A DNA stretch of 64,000 nt. It comes from Mytilus edulis (taxonomy: Eukaryota; Mollusca; Bivalvia; Mytilida; Mytilidae). How positions within the stretch are numbered: the first letter of the stretch is position 1; each line of letters opens with the position of its first letter. The notes under the pieces are model-generated. The model saw only the letters and a list, made by a program, of their open reading frames with translations, was not told where the DNA came from and did no database searches. Position numbers and translations under genes: made by a program. The DNA lies in the NCBI RefSeq assembly GCF_963676685.1, contig NC_092345.1, positions 76,001,960 through 76,065,959 on the forward strand, given 5' to 3'. This document shows positions 48,856 to 61,069 of this stretch, piece by piece.

Positions 48856-50109
48856 CCCCATAAAAATCAAATGGTAGCTCCCTAATAGTGACCTTAAATT
48901 ATTTGAAGAGTCTCCATCCCAATCCAGGCCCTCATATCATACAGAGAAAAGATAAACTGCGAGTATTATACATGTATTAACATGCATAATAAGCTTATCA
49001 GCACTGTTTTTGATAACTTAGGTCTACATGACATTTTCTATCACGTACATTTCTGTCTTCACATTTGACACTCCGGTCGCCATTGAATGCTTTTGTTTAT
49101 GTGGTGAATGTACATATATGCAATAGGCAAATAAAAAAATGCCTAAATCGAAATCGCGATTGGAGAAAAATAACTACATGTCCAGTTTACTATGTCTCCA
49201 TAAAATAAAGTTAACAATTGAAAATAAGTCGATTCTTTTAAAACTTTGTGTTTGAATTGTACCTATTCTTATGAATATTTCAAAAACATAAATATATTTT
49301 TGTATCACGATTACAACATGCAGGTGAAAATTCCAGATTAAATTACTTATTCAAAGCAGCTAGGAAGGGTTTGACAACATGTTCTTCGTTATGCAACAGT
49401 ATTCCTACAACACATACATATGCAGGAGAGACACATTTAGGGTTTGGGTTCTACAAATATGATAAATGCATATTCCTTTTGTAAGTCACAATGTTGCCTA
49501 ATTTCCAAAACCTAAGTTATCATCACAGAATAAATTCATATAGTATTATGAGAAGACTTCATACACTTCATTTACTTGTGTCACGGCTCATCCCTCTCGC
49601 TTATATTTATTGATTGATGGGTGCATAACGTCTAGCAGAATATTTTGCATGCATGTTCGGACGATCCCGTTTGCTCAATGTTTAGCAAATGAAATACAAC
49701 TTTGATTATTGGTTCCATATTTTATAAAATTATTGACCCGCAACTATATGGAGTATATATCTTGAAGTGGGTGCAATGGTCTATTTTTTTGGTAGATTGT
49801 TACTGCTATAACTCGTTCCCTTAAAGAGGAAACAAGTTCCCTTAAAGATGCAATTACTGCAATTTTACCAACTATATAAAATAAGAGGTGACAAGATTGA
49901 CAATGAGACTATCAACAGAAGTGGAATTCAAGATTTAGCGGCTAAATGTTTCAGTACGACATTCAACAATGTTATGTATCCTTGAGTGACTTTTATATAT
50001 GCGCAATTATGTATATAGCAAATGAGCAAAACCCATACATTAAAGTCAGTTATGAAAGGCCACGACATTGCAAAATGTGAAACAATTAAAAATAAATGGG
50101 AAATGTGTC

Positions 50110-50800
50110 CACAGATGATGCCCCCGCTAGCATATAACGCTATGAAGGGACATAACTCATGAGCTGTAAAAGTGACTCTTCCAAAAACTGAATTTAAACT
50201 GAGTTTAGTGGTAAAACGCATTATATATGCATTTCACTACAAATAGTAGAGACAAAGCCAAGTTAAAGAACGGAAACGAAAAATTCAGCATTTTTTTTTT
50301 CATTTGTAAAGGGGCATAACCGTAGTAACGGTTATCACATTGCTTGAAAGCATGGAATAGTAAAGATTGCTTTAATTTATTAGTAGGAAGTAAAATTGAA
50401 TATTGAATTGTATAAAGCATTGGTTGTAGTTGATTTATCTACCATTCTGGACAAAGAAAGATAACTCCAATTTTCAAAGAAGATTTAGAAATATTTTTAG
50501 AAACAAGGGTGAAAATTGCTTTAATTTATCAGTGGAAGGCAAAACTAAACATTGCATTGTATAAAGAATTGATTGTAGTTCATTCAGCTATAATCATGGA
50601 CAAAGGAAGATAACACCAATTCTAAAAATTACTTTATTGATATTTTAAGCATTTTTTTCATTTGTAAAGGGCATAATTTTAGAACAGTAAAATTGACGAC
50701 ATCAAAATTCAAACTAGATCTGTATATTGTGATAATAAGCATTGTATATAAGTTTCATGACATTGATTTGAATTGTAAAAAAAGTCAACAAAGTTTTAAT
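50110..50800. repeat. Tandem repeats of roughly 170 bp, array 1
   Basis: Recurrent phrases AAAGGGGCATAAC, TTCAGCATTTTTTTT and AAGCATTG-TATAAAG with ACAAAGAAAGATAACTCCAA occur at about 50260, 50410, 50640 and 50740. The array is related to the one at 52869-53590. It is non-coding. Confidence 0.55.
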
Positions 50801-52696
50801 AAATAAAATAAAAATCAGAGATGAACAGCAGAAGAATTGTATAGCAAGAATCTTTAAATATCCTAAAACTATTTGTACAGTTATCAGCCACGGTATCTTT
50901 GATTGTTATAAACATGCAAGATCCAAAAGGTATCTGGTACTTTTTTTGTGTGTGTAACTAAAAAGCAAACATTTGGCCCTTCCATATGCTCTTGGTTATT
51001 CAAAGTCCACTTTCACAACAAATCTTAAAACAATCCATCTCAGTGATCCATTATTAAAGTTTACAACTGGAACTGGAGTTATTGATTGAAATGAGGCAGT
51101 TGCACAATGAACATGATCAAGATTCTATTAATAAGCTGAGTCTAAAAGTGATAATTTTATTACAAAAAAGGAATTAGATTAAGAACCTAATACACACGTC
51201 TTTATTTCTTACCATTAAATTCGAAAAAATGGTACATTCAATTACATCCCTATCCATTACAGTACCGGTACCTTTATATCAATGTAAAAGTGAGGTAAAG
51301 TGTAGTCCTCCGCGCACAGTGTGTCTTTAAAGTGTATTCAGTCACGCTAAGTTTGCCCTCTGAGCAAAAAATTACCCTGCCCTTTCCAAAAGCTGCAGAA
51401 AACTCTATACCACAACACTTACATTTGTATCCGTATATCAATATAACCTTGAAACAAGAATATTTTTGTAGTACCTTTTTCATTTTGAATACTAGAACTT
51501 TTTAGAAAATTAGAACATTTTAAGTAGATGTTCATATCCACTAGAAATCTCATCAGTTGACTTTTGTAGCATGCTAAAAAAGGATCTTTTGTTGATATCA
51601 TTTGCATACTGGTCAAAACTTTAATATTTTGACCATGCTTTGGAGGAGACATTTTCGAAGAACTAATAAAAAATGACACAGAAGTTTACTTTCTAGCTCA
51701 TCTAGACCCAAGCATCATGTAAGGCATTGTCATTACTTAAAACCATTAAATATTTTCTAATCTGAGAAAAAATTTCGACATTTTTAAAATGAAATATTTT
51801 ACAAATAATACTGGGAAGATAAACCACAAAGTAACATGCAAAGAACCTTGCAAATAGTACATGCATGTATATATATGTTCTCAGATACCATCTCCCATAC
51901 AAAAAAATCGCATCATGCAGAAAGAAACCTAATGTGTTTCTCTTCTAGCTACAAATGTATCCAAAATCAAAGATGTGGAACTTATTTTATCACGATTATT
52001 TCGAAATCAATGCAATTAGTTTCTCCTCCATGAGAGTCTTGAATCTTGATCATTAAAACTAAAAATTAAATAAAAAAAACTGCTAATATTTAGTGTTTGG
52101 CTCAGGTTGGCTGTCATTGTGCAACACAGTTTTTAATGTAGAACCCCGCGGGGGAATACACCATAGAAGTCTCTGTCAGAAAACACCGTCAAACATTCAA
52201 ATATACTATCCACACTGATCTGTGTCCACACTTGTATCATAAAGAAAAGATAATTTTACTTTTACTTTAACAGACTTAACCAGGAAAACTAAAAATAGAT
52301 CAGTGAAATATAGAAACGAGGTCAAGTTGAAATGAGCCTGCAAGAGAGACAAATACAACTTACAATAAATCCATACTATTAGTATTTTAAAAATTACCTA
52401 TTACTTAAAGTATATGAGATACAAATCAAAAACACAAAAAATTATTATTATAACTGATGAAACAGGGGGACAGGTTGCAAGGAACCCCCAACCTTAATGG
52501 AGCTACATTTATACTAGTAGTTATTGCAAACTATTTACATATTTCACACTAAACCTCGTCCAGTTTGGGGATCCCAGGCTCCACCCTTTTTCAAATCCTG
52601 TATCCACATATGAAACGTGTTTTATCCTTAACCCAAACATCAGTGGCTCTTATCATAAAAAATCTTAGAATTAAAAAATTGGGAATGATTCGATAG

Positions 52697-52865
52697 CAGT
52701 GGCAGATCCAGGGGGGGGGGGGGGGGGGTTCCGGGGGTGCGCACCCCCCCTTTATTTTTGCCGATCAATGCATTTGTATCGGGACATATGTTTTGCACCC
52801 CTTTGCACCCCCCCTTTGCCCTGGGTTAGCACCCCCCCTTTCGAAAATTCCTGCATCCGCCCCTG
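52697..52865. mobile_element. 169-bp C/G-tract MITE with 5-bp target duplication
   Basis: The left end CAGTGGCAGATCCAGG and the inverted right end CCTGCATCCGCCCCTG share 13 of 16 positions. GATAG flanks both sides directly, giving a 5-bp target-site duplication. The interior consists of long G and C tracts plus CTTTGCACCCCCCCTTT-type repeats and is the most GC-rich patch of the window. Similar elements are familiar from bivalve genomes, from memory. Confidence 0.65.
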
Positions 52866-52868
52866 GAT

Positions 52869-53590
52869 AGAGACACAGATTATGCCCATGCTAGCATATA
52901 ATGTTATAAAGAGACATAACTCAAAATCTGGAAAAGTGACGCTATCAAAATATGAACTTAAACTGAGTTTTGTGGTAAAAAGCATTAGATATACATTTCA
53001 TAACATTAAGTTGAGACAAACTTATGTTAGAGAATGGAAATTGAAAATTCAGCATTTTTTTCCATTTGTAAAGGGGCATAACCATATAATAATAAAAATG
53101 ACACCACCAAAATTCATATTGGATCTGTGTTTTCTGGTTATAAGCAGTGTGTATATGTTATATAACATTTGGTTGAAGCAAGTTACAGTTAGACAACAGA
53201 AACAAAATTCAGCAATTTTTCCATTTGTAAATGGGAATTACTCTTGAACAGTATAATTGACACCACCAAAATTGAAACTTGATCTGTGTTTTATAGAAAT
53301 GAGCAGTGTTTATAAGTTTCACATCATTTGGTTGAGACAAACTAAAGTTAGAGAAGGGAAACAATATATTCAGCAATTTTTCCATTTATAGAATGGTAAA
53401 AGTGACGCCACAAAAATTCAAACTTGACCTGTGTTTTGTGGCAATAAGCATTGTGTATTAAGTTTCATAACATTTGGTAAAGGCAGACTAAGGTTAGAGA
53501 ATGGAAACCAATTTTGGGATGTACAGACAGATGTATGTACATTCAGACAGACAAGGGTTAATCTTAATGCCTCCTCTGCTACAGCGGTGG
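52869..53590. repeat. Tandem repeats of 150-165 bp, array 2
   Basis: Four units centred on GACACCACCAAAATT-like phrases (about 52936, 53098, 53259 and 53402), each followed by GATCTGTGTTTT, ATAAGCA and CATTTGGTTGAGACAAACT. The array ends in ACAGACAGATG and TTCAGACAGACAAGG motifs, a tail style seen on bivalve interspersed repeats. A 182-codon frame across the MITE and this array is spurious. Confidence 0.65.
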
Positions 53591-53852
53591 CATAAATATT
53601 GGCAAGTGATACACATTTTGGCATGATATTTTGTGAAAAGAGTTATTGCTGTTTTTTGTTGTTTAAAAATTTCAACAGCAATCTATTTATGTGTTTAATA
53701 CCTGCATGAATTTATCAAAGTGAAATTGCAACAGTGAAAATGTTGGGATTTTCTTGCTTTGTTGAAGACCCATATGTGGTCTCTTTTTCTGCCCTTTGAT
53801 CAGGTTGTTTTCTGTTTGACACATTCCCTCTTTCCATTCTCCATTTTATTGG

Positions 53853-56282
53853 TCTATCAAAGTGAATACCAAGGAAAGAAATTCTAACACAGCAATCACA
53901 TCCAGCTACTTGTAGATATATGATGTCTATCATATAAAGAATTTAAACTTTAAGCAAATATATAGACTTTTGGTAATATTCTGTTTTGTTACAAGATATA
54001 ATATATTTTTGATTTAAAAAATAAACTCATAGCATTTCAATCATTTATTCTCTTATTATTCCACATATTGCAAGAATATATATTTGCACATAGAACATGA
54101 CATTTATAATGACAGTGTTACAAGAAATCAAATGTAAAGGAAAAAATTAACATTGTTCCTTAAACAACTTATATCAAATACTGTGGATTCATTATTATTC
54201 GTTGGATACCAATTTTCGTGGGTTTCATTGGTACAGGTGAACCACAAATTCAAATGTTCAACGAATAACATATTTTCAATAGGCTTTGTATACAGAGATT
54301 GGCAAAACCATAAAATCAAATATCCACGAATATGCAAGTTTTCAGCAATCCACGAAAATAAATAAATCAACAGTTCTACAAATTCTTTTTGTAGCTTTTT
54401 AAATTCAAACTAATGAAATCAGATATTTCTATATCATATGAAATATCTAGTTTTTTCCTATTGAAAGTTTACACAATCGTCTCCCTTGTTGAAGCTGTAC
54501 AGTGGCCTATAATTGTTTACATCCACTTCAATTGAACTATGGAAGATAATTGTCTCATTAACAATACTTAATTTTGATATCATCTATACAACTGAAATTA
54601 ATTGCGTTTAGACAAATATTTTATCAAAATATTCACCATAAAAGAATTGCATCATTTAGAAATAAAAATTGTTCTGATCCAGCAAAAGAAAAAGACATTC
54701 CATATCAAAATTGAACAAATTAAAAAATTAAAGAATACTGTTTTAAACAGGGTAAAATAAAATATTATTACAGAAAGTGAACACACATGGCTCTTGAAGG
54801 AAAGCAATAATAAAATCAACTTTTACATAATTTTTTTTCATAAATCATCAGATATACTTAATCTGGTATCCATGTTTGCAAAACAAAAAATTTTCGTCTG
54901 AACAACGAACACATGCACATGTCAATAAAGTAATTGCCTACCCTCTAATTATGTATGAGGTATAATCTAGGATCTTTGGCAATATAAGTTTGAGGTACAT
55001 TTTATAAGCCTGACTTTTAATATATATAAAAAACAAATACCCACAGAACACAAACTACAGACCAGGAGAAATAGCACATGATAATAGTAGTTGTATTGAT
55101 AATATTATAGTTCACTCTATAAAGGAACTTTTATAATTACTTTTATACAATTCTAATTACCATAAGTAAGGATATATTTGATGGGTTTTTTTCAGAACTG
55201 CTGATTGAATCAAAAACATAATGTTTGTAACTTGCAATTTCTCGTTGTTCTGTATAATATTGATACATGTAATGAAAAATAGTACAGATTTCATAACATA
55301 TGAGAATTTAGACAATGAATGTCTTACTGTGATGTCAAATATTTGTTAATCCAAAATTTATTCAAAAGATAAAGAAACAAAAAAAGAATATCAAAATCTG
55401 GGCAAGAAATCAGAGATTTGCATAAGAGAGATTTAAAATAAATTTCCAAAAGTAGTTTATGATCTGAATTGCTCAGCTGTGCATGCATAATGGGGAAAAT
55501 CCATCTTCTCTGTGTATTGTTACTCGACTTAATTGATGAGAAAACTTGTGTTAATTTTTGTCTGGTTAAAAAAATGCATATTTGAATTTTTTAGTATCTT
55601 CATTGGTGAAGTCTTCTGTATTTTCAAAATTGACCGTTTTTAACAATTTTCTGACAAAAGAATAAAAATTGATAAGTCTGACAGTCCTATATTCATCAAG
55701 TTTTTAAATTGTTACATGCACATTGACTTGGTAAAAACATATACACAATTAGCAAAGGAGAATGACCGTAATCAATTTTTATAAGCACTTTTAAATATAT
55801 GGAGATTACTGGTAACAAAATGTCTTAAGATTTGTGTGGCACAAATTAAATTAAAATGAAAAGAAATGACAGGTGTATTTATCATGTTGTACCGGTAATA
55901 TAAAGAGTTGTCTACATAAATATATAAACAATGTTTGCTTGCTTCTAATGTTTTCAATTTAAATTTTAGTCTTTATAAACTTGATGATAGTAACTAGGCA
56001 TACATGAACATGAAAGTTGTTCCTGTTTACAATAATACCAGAAGGTAGTCAAATTAAACAAGATCTTGTTTTATAGAGACACATGCTTGCAAATATTGAA
56101 GTACTGATGAGTGATGACTATTTTCAAGATAAAACTATACAATCTCCAGTTGTTTTGTCAATCATTTTACAATATATCAGTAACTTTGTTTAAACCTGCA
56201 GTATAACTATACACAGATGTATGTCTTTTTGTACAACATTAACAATGGAAGATTGACAAATATCAGAAATAAGAAGATACAC
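53853..56282. other. AT-rich stretch downstream of PIN1
   Basis: Apart from the MITE at 54179-54375, nothing coding is visible. Part of it directly left of 56283 is expected to be the PIN1 3' untranslated region. I could not fix its polyadenylation site. Confidence 0.5.
54179..54375. mobile_element. MITE, ACTGTGGATTC family, copy 2
   Basis: TACTGTGGATTCATTATTAT at the left and a decayed CCACGAAAATAAATAAATC at the right. The core TCAACGAATAACATATTTTC then AATAGGCTTTGTA is shared almost exactly with the 32918-33130 copy. The right terminus is mutated (ATCAACAGTTC instead of ATCCACAGTA). Confidence 0.72.
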
Positions 56283-58626
56283 TTAAGCAGTTCTTAAAAT
56301 AATATGCACTCCTGAATCTGTAGAGATTATTTCACTCATTTCTCCGATATCTAAGCTGTATGTAGCATCTTCAAATGGTTTCTGCATTTGACCCCTACCA
56401 AACGGTCCAAGATCTCCACCTCGCTTTGCTGAACTACAATCGCTGAACTGTGAAGCTAGTTCTGCAAATTGTTTTTCACCAGAAACAATTTGTTCCCTAT
56501 AGCCTAGAAGAGAAAATTACATTGAGTCATGTACATGTATGCCTAGTTACTATCATCAATCACTCTAAAGACAATCTTTATATTATCTTGTATAATTTGT
56601 GACAATGATACATTTGTATGTCAATAGCTGATATATATATATATACAAAATAATAACAAATATATATCATAAATTATACTTCATTAACATTGTATTGCTA
56701 TCACTTATATTTTTTATTGAGGCCTTAGTTTATAACCAATTATGAAAATTTATTTTCAAAAGAAGTACCATCTCAGATCAATACCAAAAAAGATCTCTAT
56801 TGTCAAATTAATACTATTTATCAATGGTCAAGTAGTATTGTTACATGTGCAAAGTAGGATGAAGTCTTCATAAAGAACACGAACAAAGGTCCTATTATAT
56901 TTCTATGCATCAAAATAACTTAGACCCATAGGCTATTGCTAATGTCATTATGTGAGAAATGGATCTAATCACAAAATCTTAACATTGACCAATGACACTT
57001 GAAAATGAAGACAGATGAAGCAGTTAGCCTGCCAGACAGACATGAACATCTTACTATCACTTTATAAACCTATAGCATTTGGTATATTGTTTATACATCT
57101 ATTGCACTTCCTGCAAAACTGCATGATGAACCCTCCAAGTCATATGTTGAATGATCAAATGACAAACTGATGTACCAAAAGATAAATGTTTTCAGTCAGG
57201 TATCAATTAGAAATTGTCTCTATGGTATTGTTTAAACAAGAATGTGTCCATAGTACATGGATCATGTGGATGCCCCACTAGCACTATCATTTTCTATGTT
57301 CAGTGGACCATGAAATTGGGGTCAAACTCTAATTTGGCATTAAAATTAGAAAGATCATATCACAGGGAACATGTGTACTAAGTTTCAAGTTGATTGTACA
57401 CCTTGACCAAAAGCTTTAACCTGAAGCAGGACAGACAGACAGACCAGAAAACATATGCCCATAAAAGGGGCATAAAAACTCATGTAGTGTAACGTAAGGG
57501 TACCCAAATTGCACCTATTTAGAAAAAATAGCAACGGAAATCTTACAAGATTTCCTAGAGACTAAGCAATTTGTATTTTTTATGATTTGATACTATGCAC
57601 ATCTTTCAACATAGGTAAACATATTTAGATATACACAAAATGTTCACAGTATTTATCAACAGATGGCCTGTTTACTGAAAAAGCAAAATGTACGAAAACG
57701 TCACCATGCGACGTCATCAAAACGTCATCTTTTTAAAATTAGCAAATACAATATATTATAAGTATCTATTTCGTAAAATATGAAGAGTAAGCATGGACTT
57801 ATATCCAATTGTTTAAAATATTTGAAGAAATTAAACAAAAGCTCGGTTATTAGACTTTTGATGATGTGAATTTAAGCATGGATGCAATTTGGGTACTCCT
57901 CATTACAGAATCATGGATAGTTTGGAGGTTGATTCAAACCCATTTTTTTATGACTCAATATGGATTCAAAATTAAATTGGGGTACCTATACAATAAGGAA
58001 GATTAGGGCTACAAAATAAACACATTATGGACATTTTTTTCTTGATCATAAAAAAACGTAGGTGAAAAAACTGTAAAAATAGGTGCAATTTGGGTACCGT
58101 CACGTTATGCATATTCAGTACAATACCTACCCATTTAACAAAGAAGCAAAAAAACGCATATATATCATTAACTACATACATGACCAATATGAGAAATTTC
58201 ATGTTCATCTTCAGTAAATATTCAACTGATGTACAAAATAAAGTTCTACCTATAAACAGAATGAAAGTTTTAATACACAGACAATTTAAGTACCTTATAA
58301 GTTGAAAGATGAACAGATAGATAGATTGAAAGGTCTGACAGGGTTAGATTAATATATATCTAACTTTCTTCAAGGTGACATTAAAGCATTTGTCTAAACA
58401 CTCCATATACATGTATAAGCATGATAAGATTTACCCTCAAGTATTTTTATAGCTTCTTCTTTTGACCTGGTGATGTTTTCTTCCCTCCATGATGATGGTC
58501 TTCTAGAATCTTTATGCTTTACAAGTAAGTGTGAAGCCTGAACAGTTGCACTTTGCTGTTTGGCAGGGGCTGTAGGCATGTCCCATTGACTTTCTTTTGT
58601 GTAAATATTCAAAAAGTACTCCTTAT
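56283..58626 (-). CDS. PIN1: PIN1-type peptidyl-prolyl cis-trans isomerase (5' exon missing)
   Basis: Parvulin that isomerises phospho-Ser/Thr-Pro bonds in nuclear and cytosolic signalling proteins. Two exons are visible: 58435-58626 and 56283-56503 (TAA at 56283-56285), joined in frame at a Gly codon. Together they give about 137 residues against roughly 160 for animal PIN1. The first exon encodes the second half of the WW domain, including the second Trp followed by Asp-Met-Pro, then a short linker rich in Ala and Gln, then the parvulin start with the catalytic His (ASHLLVKH) and the phosphate-binding Arg pair in SRRPSSW. The second exon carries the catalytic Cys ([14 protein letters not shown]), the [10 protein letters not shown] strand and the final His (GVHIILRTA). 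The first Trp of the WW domain and the start codon must lie on an upstream exon. I searched 58627-64000 by eye for an LPxGWE-like exon and did not find it. The intron (56504-58434) contains a TIR transposon at 57490-58107 and a bivalve repeat at 57238-57478. Confidence 0.93.
57238..57478 (+). repeat. Bivalve dispersed repeat in a PIN1 intron
   Basis: Contains CACTAGCACTATCATTTTCT, GACCATGAAATTGGGGTCAA, GGAACATGTGTACTAAGTTT and GACAGACAGACAGACCAGA, ending GGGGCATAAA. I recognise it as a widespread bivalve repeat. Confidence 0.7.
57490..58107. mobile_element. 618-bp TIR element in a PIN1 intron
   Basis: TAACGTAAGGGTACCCAAAT with the following TGCACCTATTT at the left is inverted at the right as AAATAGGTGCAATTTGGGT then ACCGTCACGTTA, with few mismatches over about 30 bp. 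Both ends carry TA. A further partial copy of the terminal motif (GCAATTTGGGTACTCC, about 57882-57897) lies inside. No coding capacity is seen. Confidence 0.65.
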
Positions 58627-61069
58627 CTGAAGAAAGAATTGACAATTACACAAGACCCTGTGTGATCCAATTTAGAATCCTCTTATGCTCAATATGCTAC
58701 TGAGGGATCCCTGTTTTACAACCGCTTATATAAATATCATATGTGTACAATACTTTATGAGACATGTCTTGGCATTGCATCTCTATTAGTATTACTACCC
58801 AAATCATTGAGTGATTGAAACAAAGATTGAAGACGGATTAAACTTGTATTGCCTCTTTTAAGATTATTTTACCCAAAATCAAGTATTGATTTATAATTAT
58901 AGTGATTAAAATTATTATTCTAGGTTTTTGCTGTTGTTGCACACATCATGATGTTACAGCCAATACTCCCTTGAAGACTGAAACTTACAGGCAAGAGTTC
59001 CATACTGTAGTATATGAACACAGTCATGACAGTTATAGGTTACAGTTTATTGTGGGGGCTAAAAGAGGAACTTTTCCCCACTTGAAGACAATACATGTGT
59101 ATATCATCCAGGGCTCACGCTACCAGGCGACTTGGGCGAAGAAGTCGCCCTGCCGACCGTCACTTCGCTTTCCCCGACCCCCAAAAGCGAAAACAAGTCG
59201 CCCTGTTCTTGACGATAGTCGCTTTCAGTCGCTTCCGTCATCGGACATTTTCAATTTTTACCAAGTTGATGAAACATCAATTTTTTACTGATAATTAAAG
59301 AAATTCAGACATAAACTATTCATTATCTTTAGAAAAGAGGTTGAAGCATTGTCTTCGCAGTGTGTATCAGGTTATTTGATAAAAATACAACTTTTTATCA
59401 CTTCGTGCATTTTCGCCAGCCTAAGTTCCGTTGCTTGTTACTCGAAAACGTACATCAACCTAAATTTGACATCTGGATAAAAGGTTAATAGTTTGCTTCA
59501 TTTCTTCCGTTCTCATCATTCTAAAACATATAAATCAAACATGACTGACTCTGACTGTGTCAGAGCATTCAGTGAGTCACTAAGATGGGTCTCATTTGGG
59601 TCTAAGCGTGACACAGGATTGCAGATTTTTTGTAAGCGTGACACGAAAACGGCAAATAAGTCTAGCGGGACATGGGAAAAAATGAGAATTGCTTACATAC
59701 AATGTATAGTGTAAGCAGGATATGGGAATCTGACAAAACAGTAAGCAGTATACGGGATCAGAACCCCCCAATGAAACCTCCACTAAGTGACACCAGAGAC
59801 AAACATGTATATACAAATGTACATGTCTCTGGTGACACTGATCATGAGGTCTTATCAAGAAAAATATTGGCATTATTGCCCTTAAACTGGACACACTTCA
59901 TGACAGTCTGGCAGTTATCTGGTCGATTCGTAACTATGTTGATTTGTAACTGAGACGTTTTGTACCTGGTGTAATTAAATGTATATATGGTTATCTGTCA
60001 TAGTCCAGTCGATTTGTGCAGATTTTTGACAAAATTGCTCAGATTGTGGTAAAAGCATGAAATTTGGCATAGTAGTAGTATATGTCATGGACAACATTTC
60101 AAGCTATGGACCCACTCTGAAAGTCGAAATTTGTGGACGAGGCGGCCATTTTAAAATGGCGGCCGTTAAATCTTTGTAGATTAATAAAAAAAAATCATGA
60201 AAATGATATTAGAGAAGATGTTGACATGAAACCTGGTTAATAGAACAACAGTGCCGATTTCAATTGTCTTGTTGAACAAAAGTTTTGGAAATATTTCCCA
60301 TATTGAATGGCGGCCATCTTGAAAAGTCTTGATTTTTTAAGCCAAAATATGTAGTCATTTTTCGATAAAAATAAAAAAAAAAAATGCATTGTCGAAGATA
60401 TACAAATGTATTTGTTTGAGCTATATAAATAGGAAAAAAAGTGAGCATACCCTCCTCCCCGAGTTATTCTTCTGTTGTGTATCGGGTATAATAGCATTAA
60501 AACGCGGACCACGAAGAGGATCATAAAATGAACTATTACTCTAAAACCAATATTCGTTCCACCGCTTGTTCAACATAGAATAACAGGAGATTTTATTTTA
60601 CAAGTACAAATAAAGCAAGAAAATATGTGTATACCTGTCGTTTATAATAATTGTCTGATTACAGGATAATTCGTTATGTTGATATTGCTCATTTAAAAAA
60701 ACTTTCAAAAACCTTGGTTGCAGACATAATGAATTACATATCATGCAAGTAATGTTAAAAGAACATCAATTACGCAAATGTTTTCAATTGACGTTAAAAA
60801 TATCTAACAATAAATGAAATGTATATGTTTTACCAAATCACACTCTGTCTATCATATTCGATCACATTGTCATCCACGTTTACATATCGTAGTACTACTT
60901 AATACTTTTTTTACACATTTGCATTTCCTTAGGAACCGTGTTCACTTTGACTTATAACATGTATAAGTTGAGCGCTTACTGCAGGAAGTTATTATATAGT
61001 CATATGGTATATTCATCACAGATGACAAGGCCTGTCATCTGAGAACTTCATATATATTGATTTTTTTTA
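58627..61069. other. Upstream PIN1 intron or flank, no exon found
   Basis: Holds a GC-rich patch at 59110-59240 (CGCCCTGCCGACCGTC, GTCGCTTTCAGTCGCTTCC) of repeat character, the hairpin at 59787-59838, and GGCGGCCATTTTAAAATGGC around 60140-60160 with a related GGCGGCCATCTTGAAAAGTC at 60311. The last two resemble the termini of the 61070-63930 unit. No WW-domain exon was seen. Confidence 0.5.
59787..59838. repeat. Short hairpin
   Basis: GTGACACCAGAGACA is inverted as TGTCTCTGGTGACAC around an AT-rich loop, within otherwise unassigned intergenic or intronic sequence. Confidence 0.7.

Noticed and set aside
52699-53247. 182-codon plus-strand ORF as a gene
   Set aside because: It starts in a poly-G MITE and runs through tandem repeats. 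The residues follow the repeat period.
58902-59291. 129-codon plus-strand ORF with a GC-rich end
   Set aside because: The GC-rich part looks like a dispersed repeat, and there is no domain or conserved start context.
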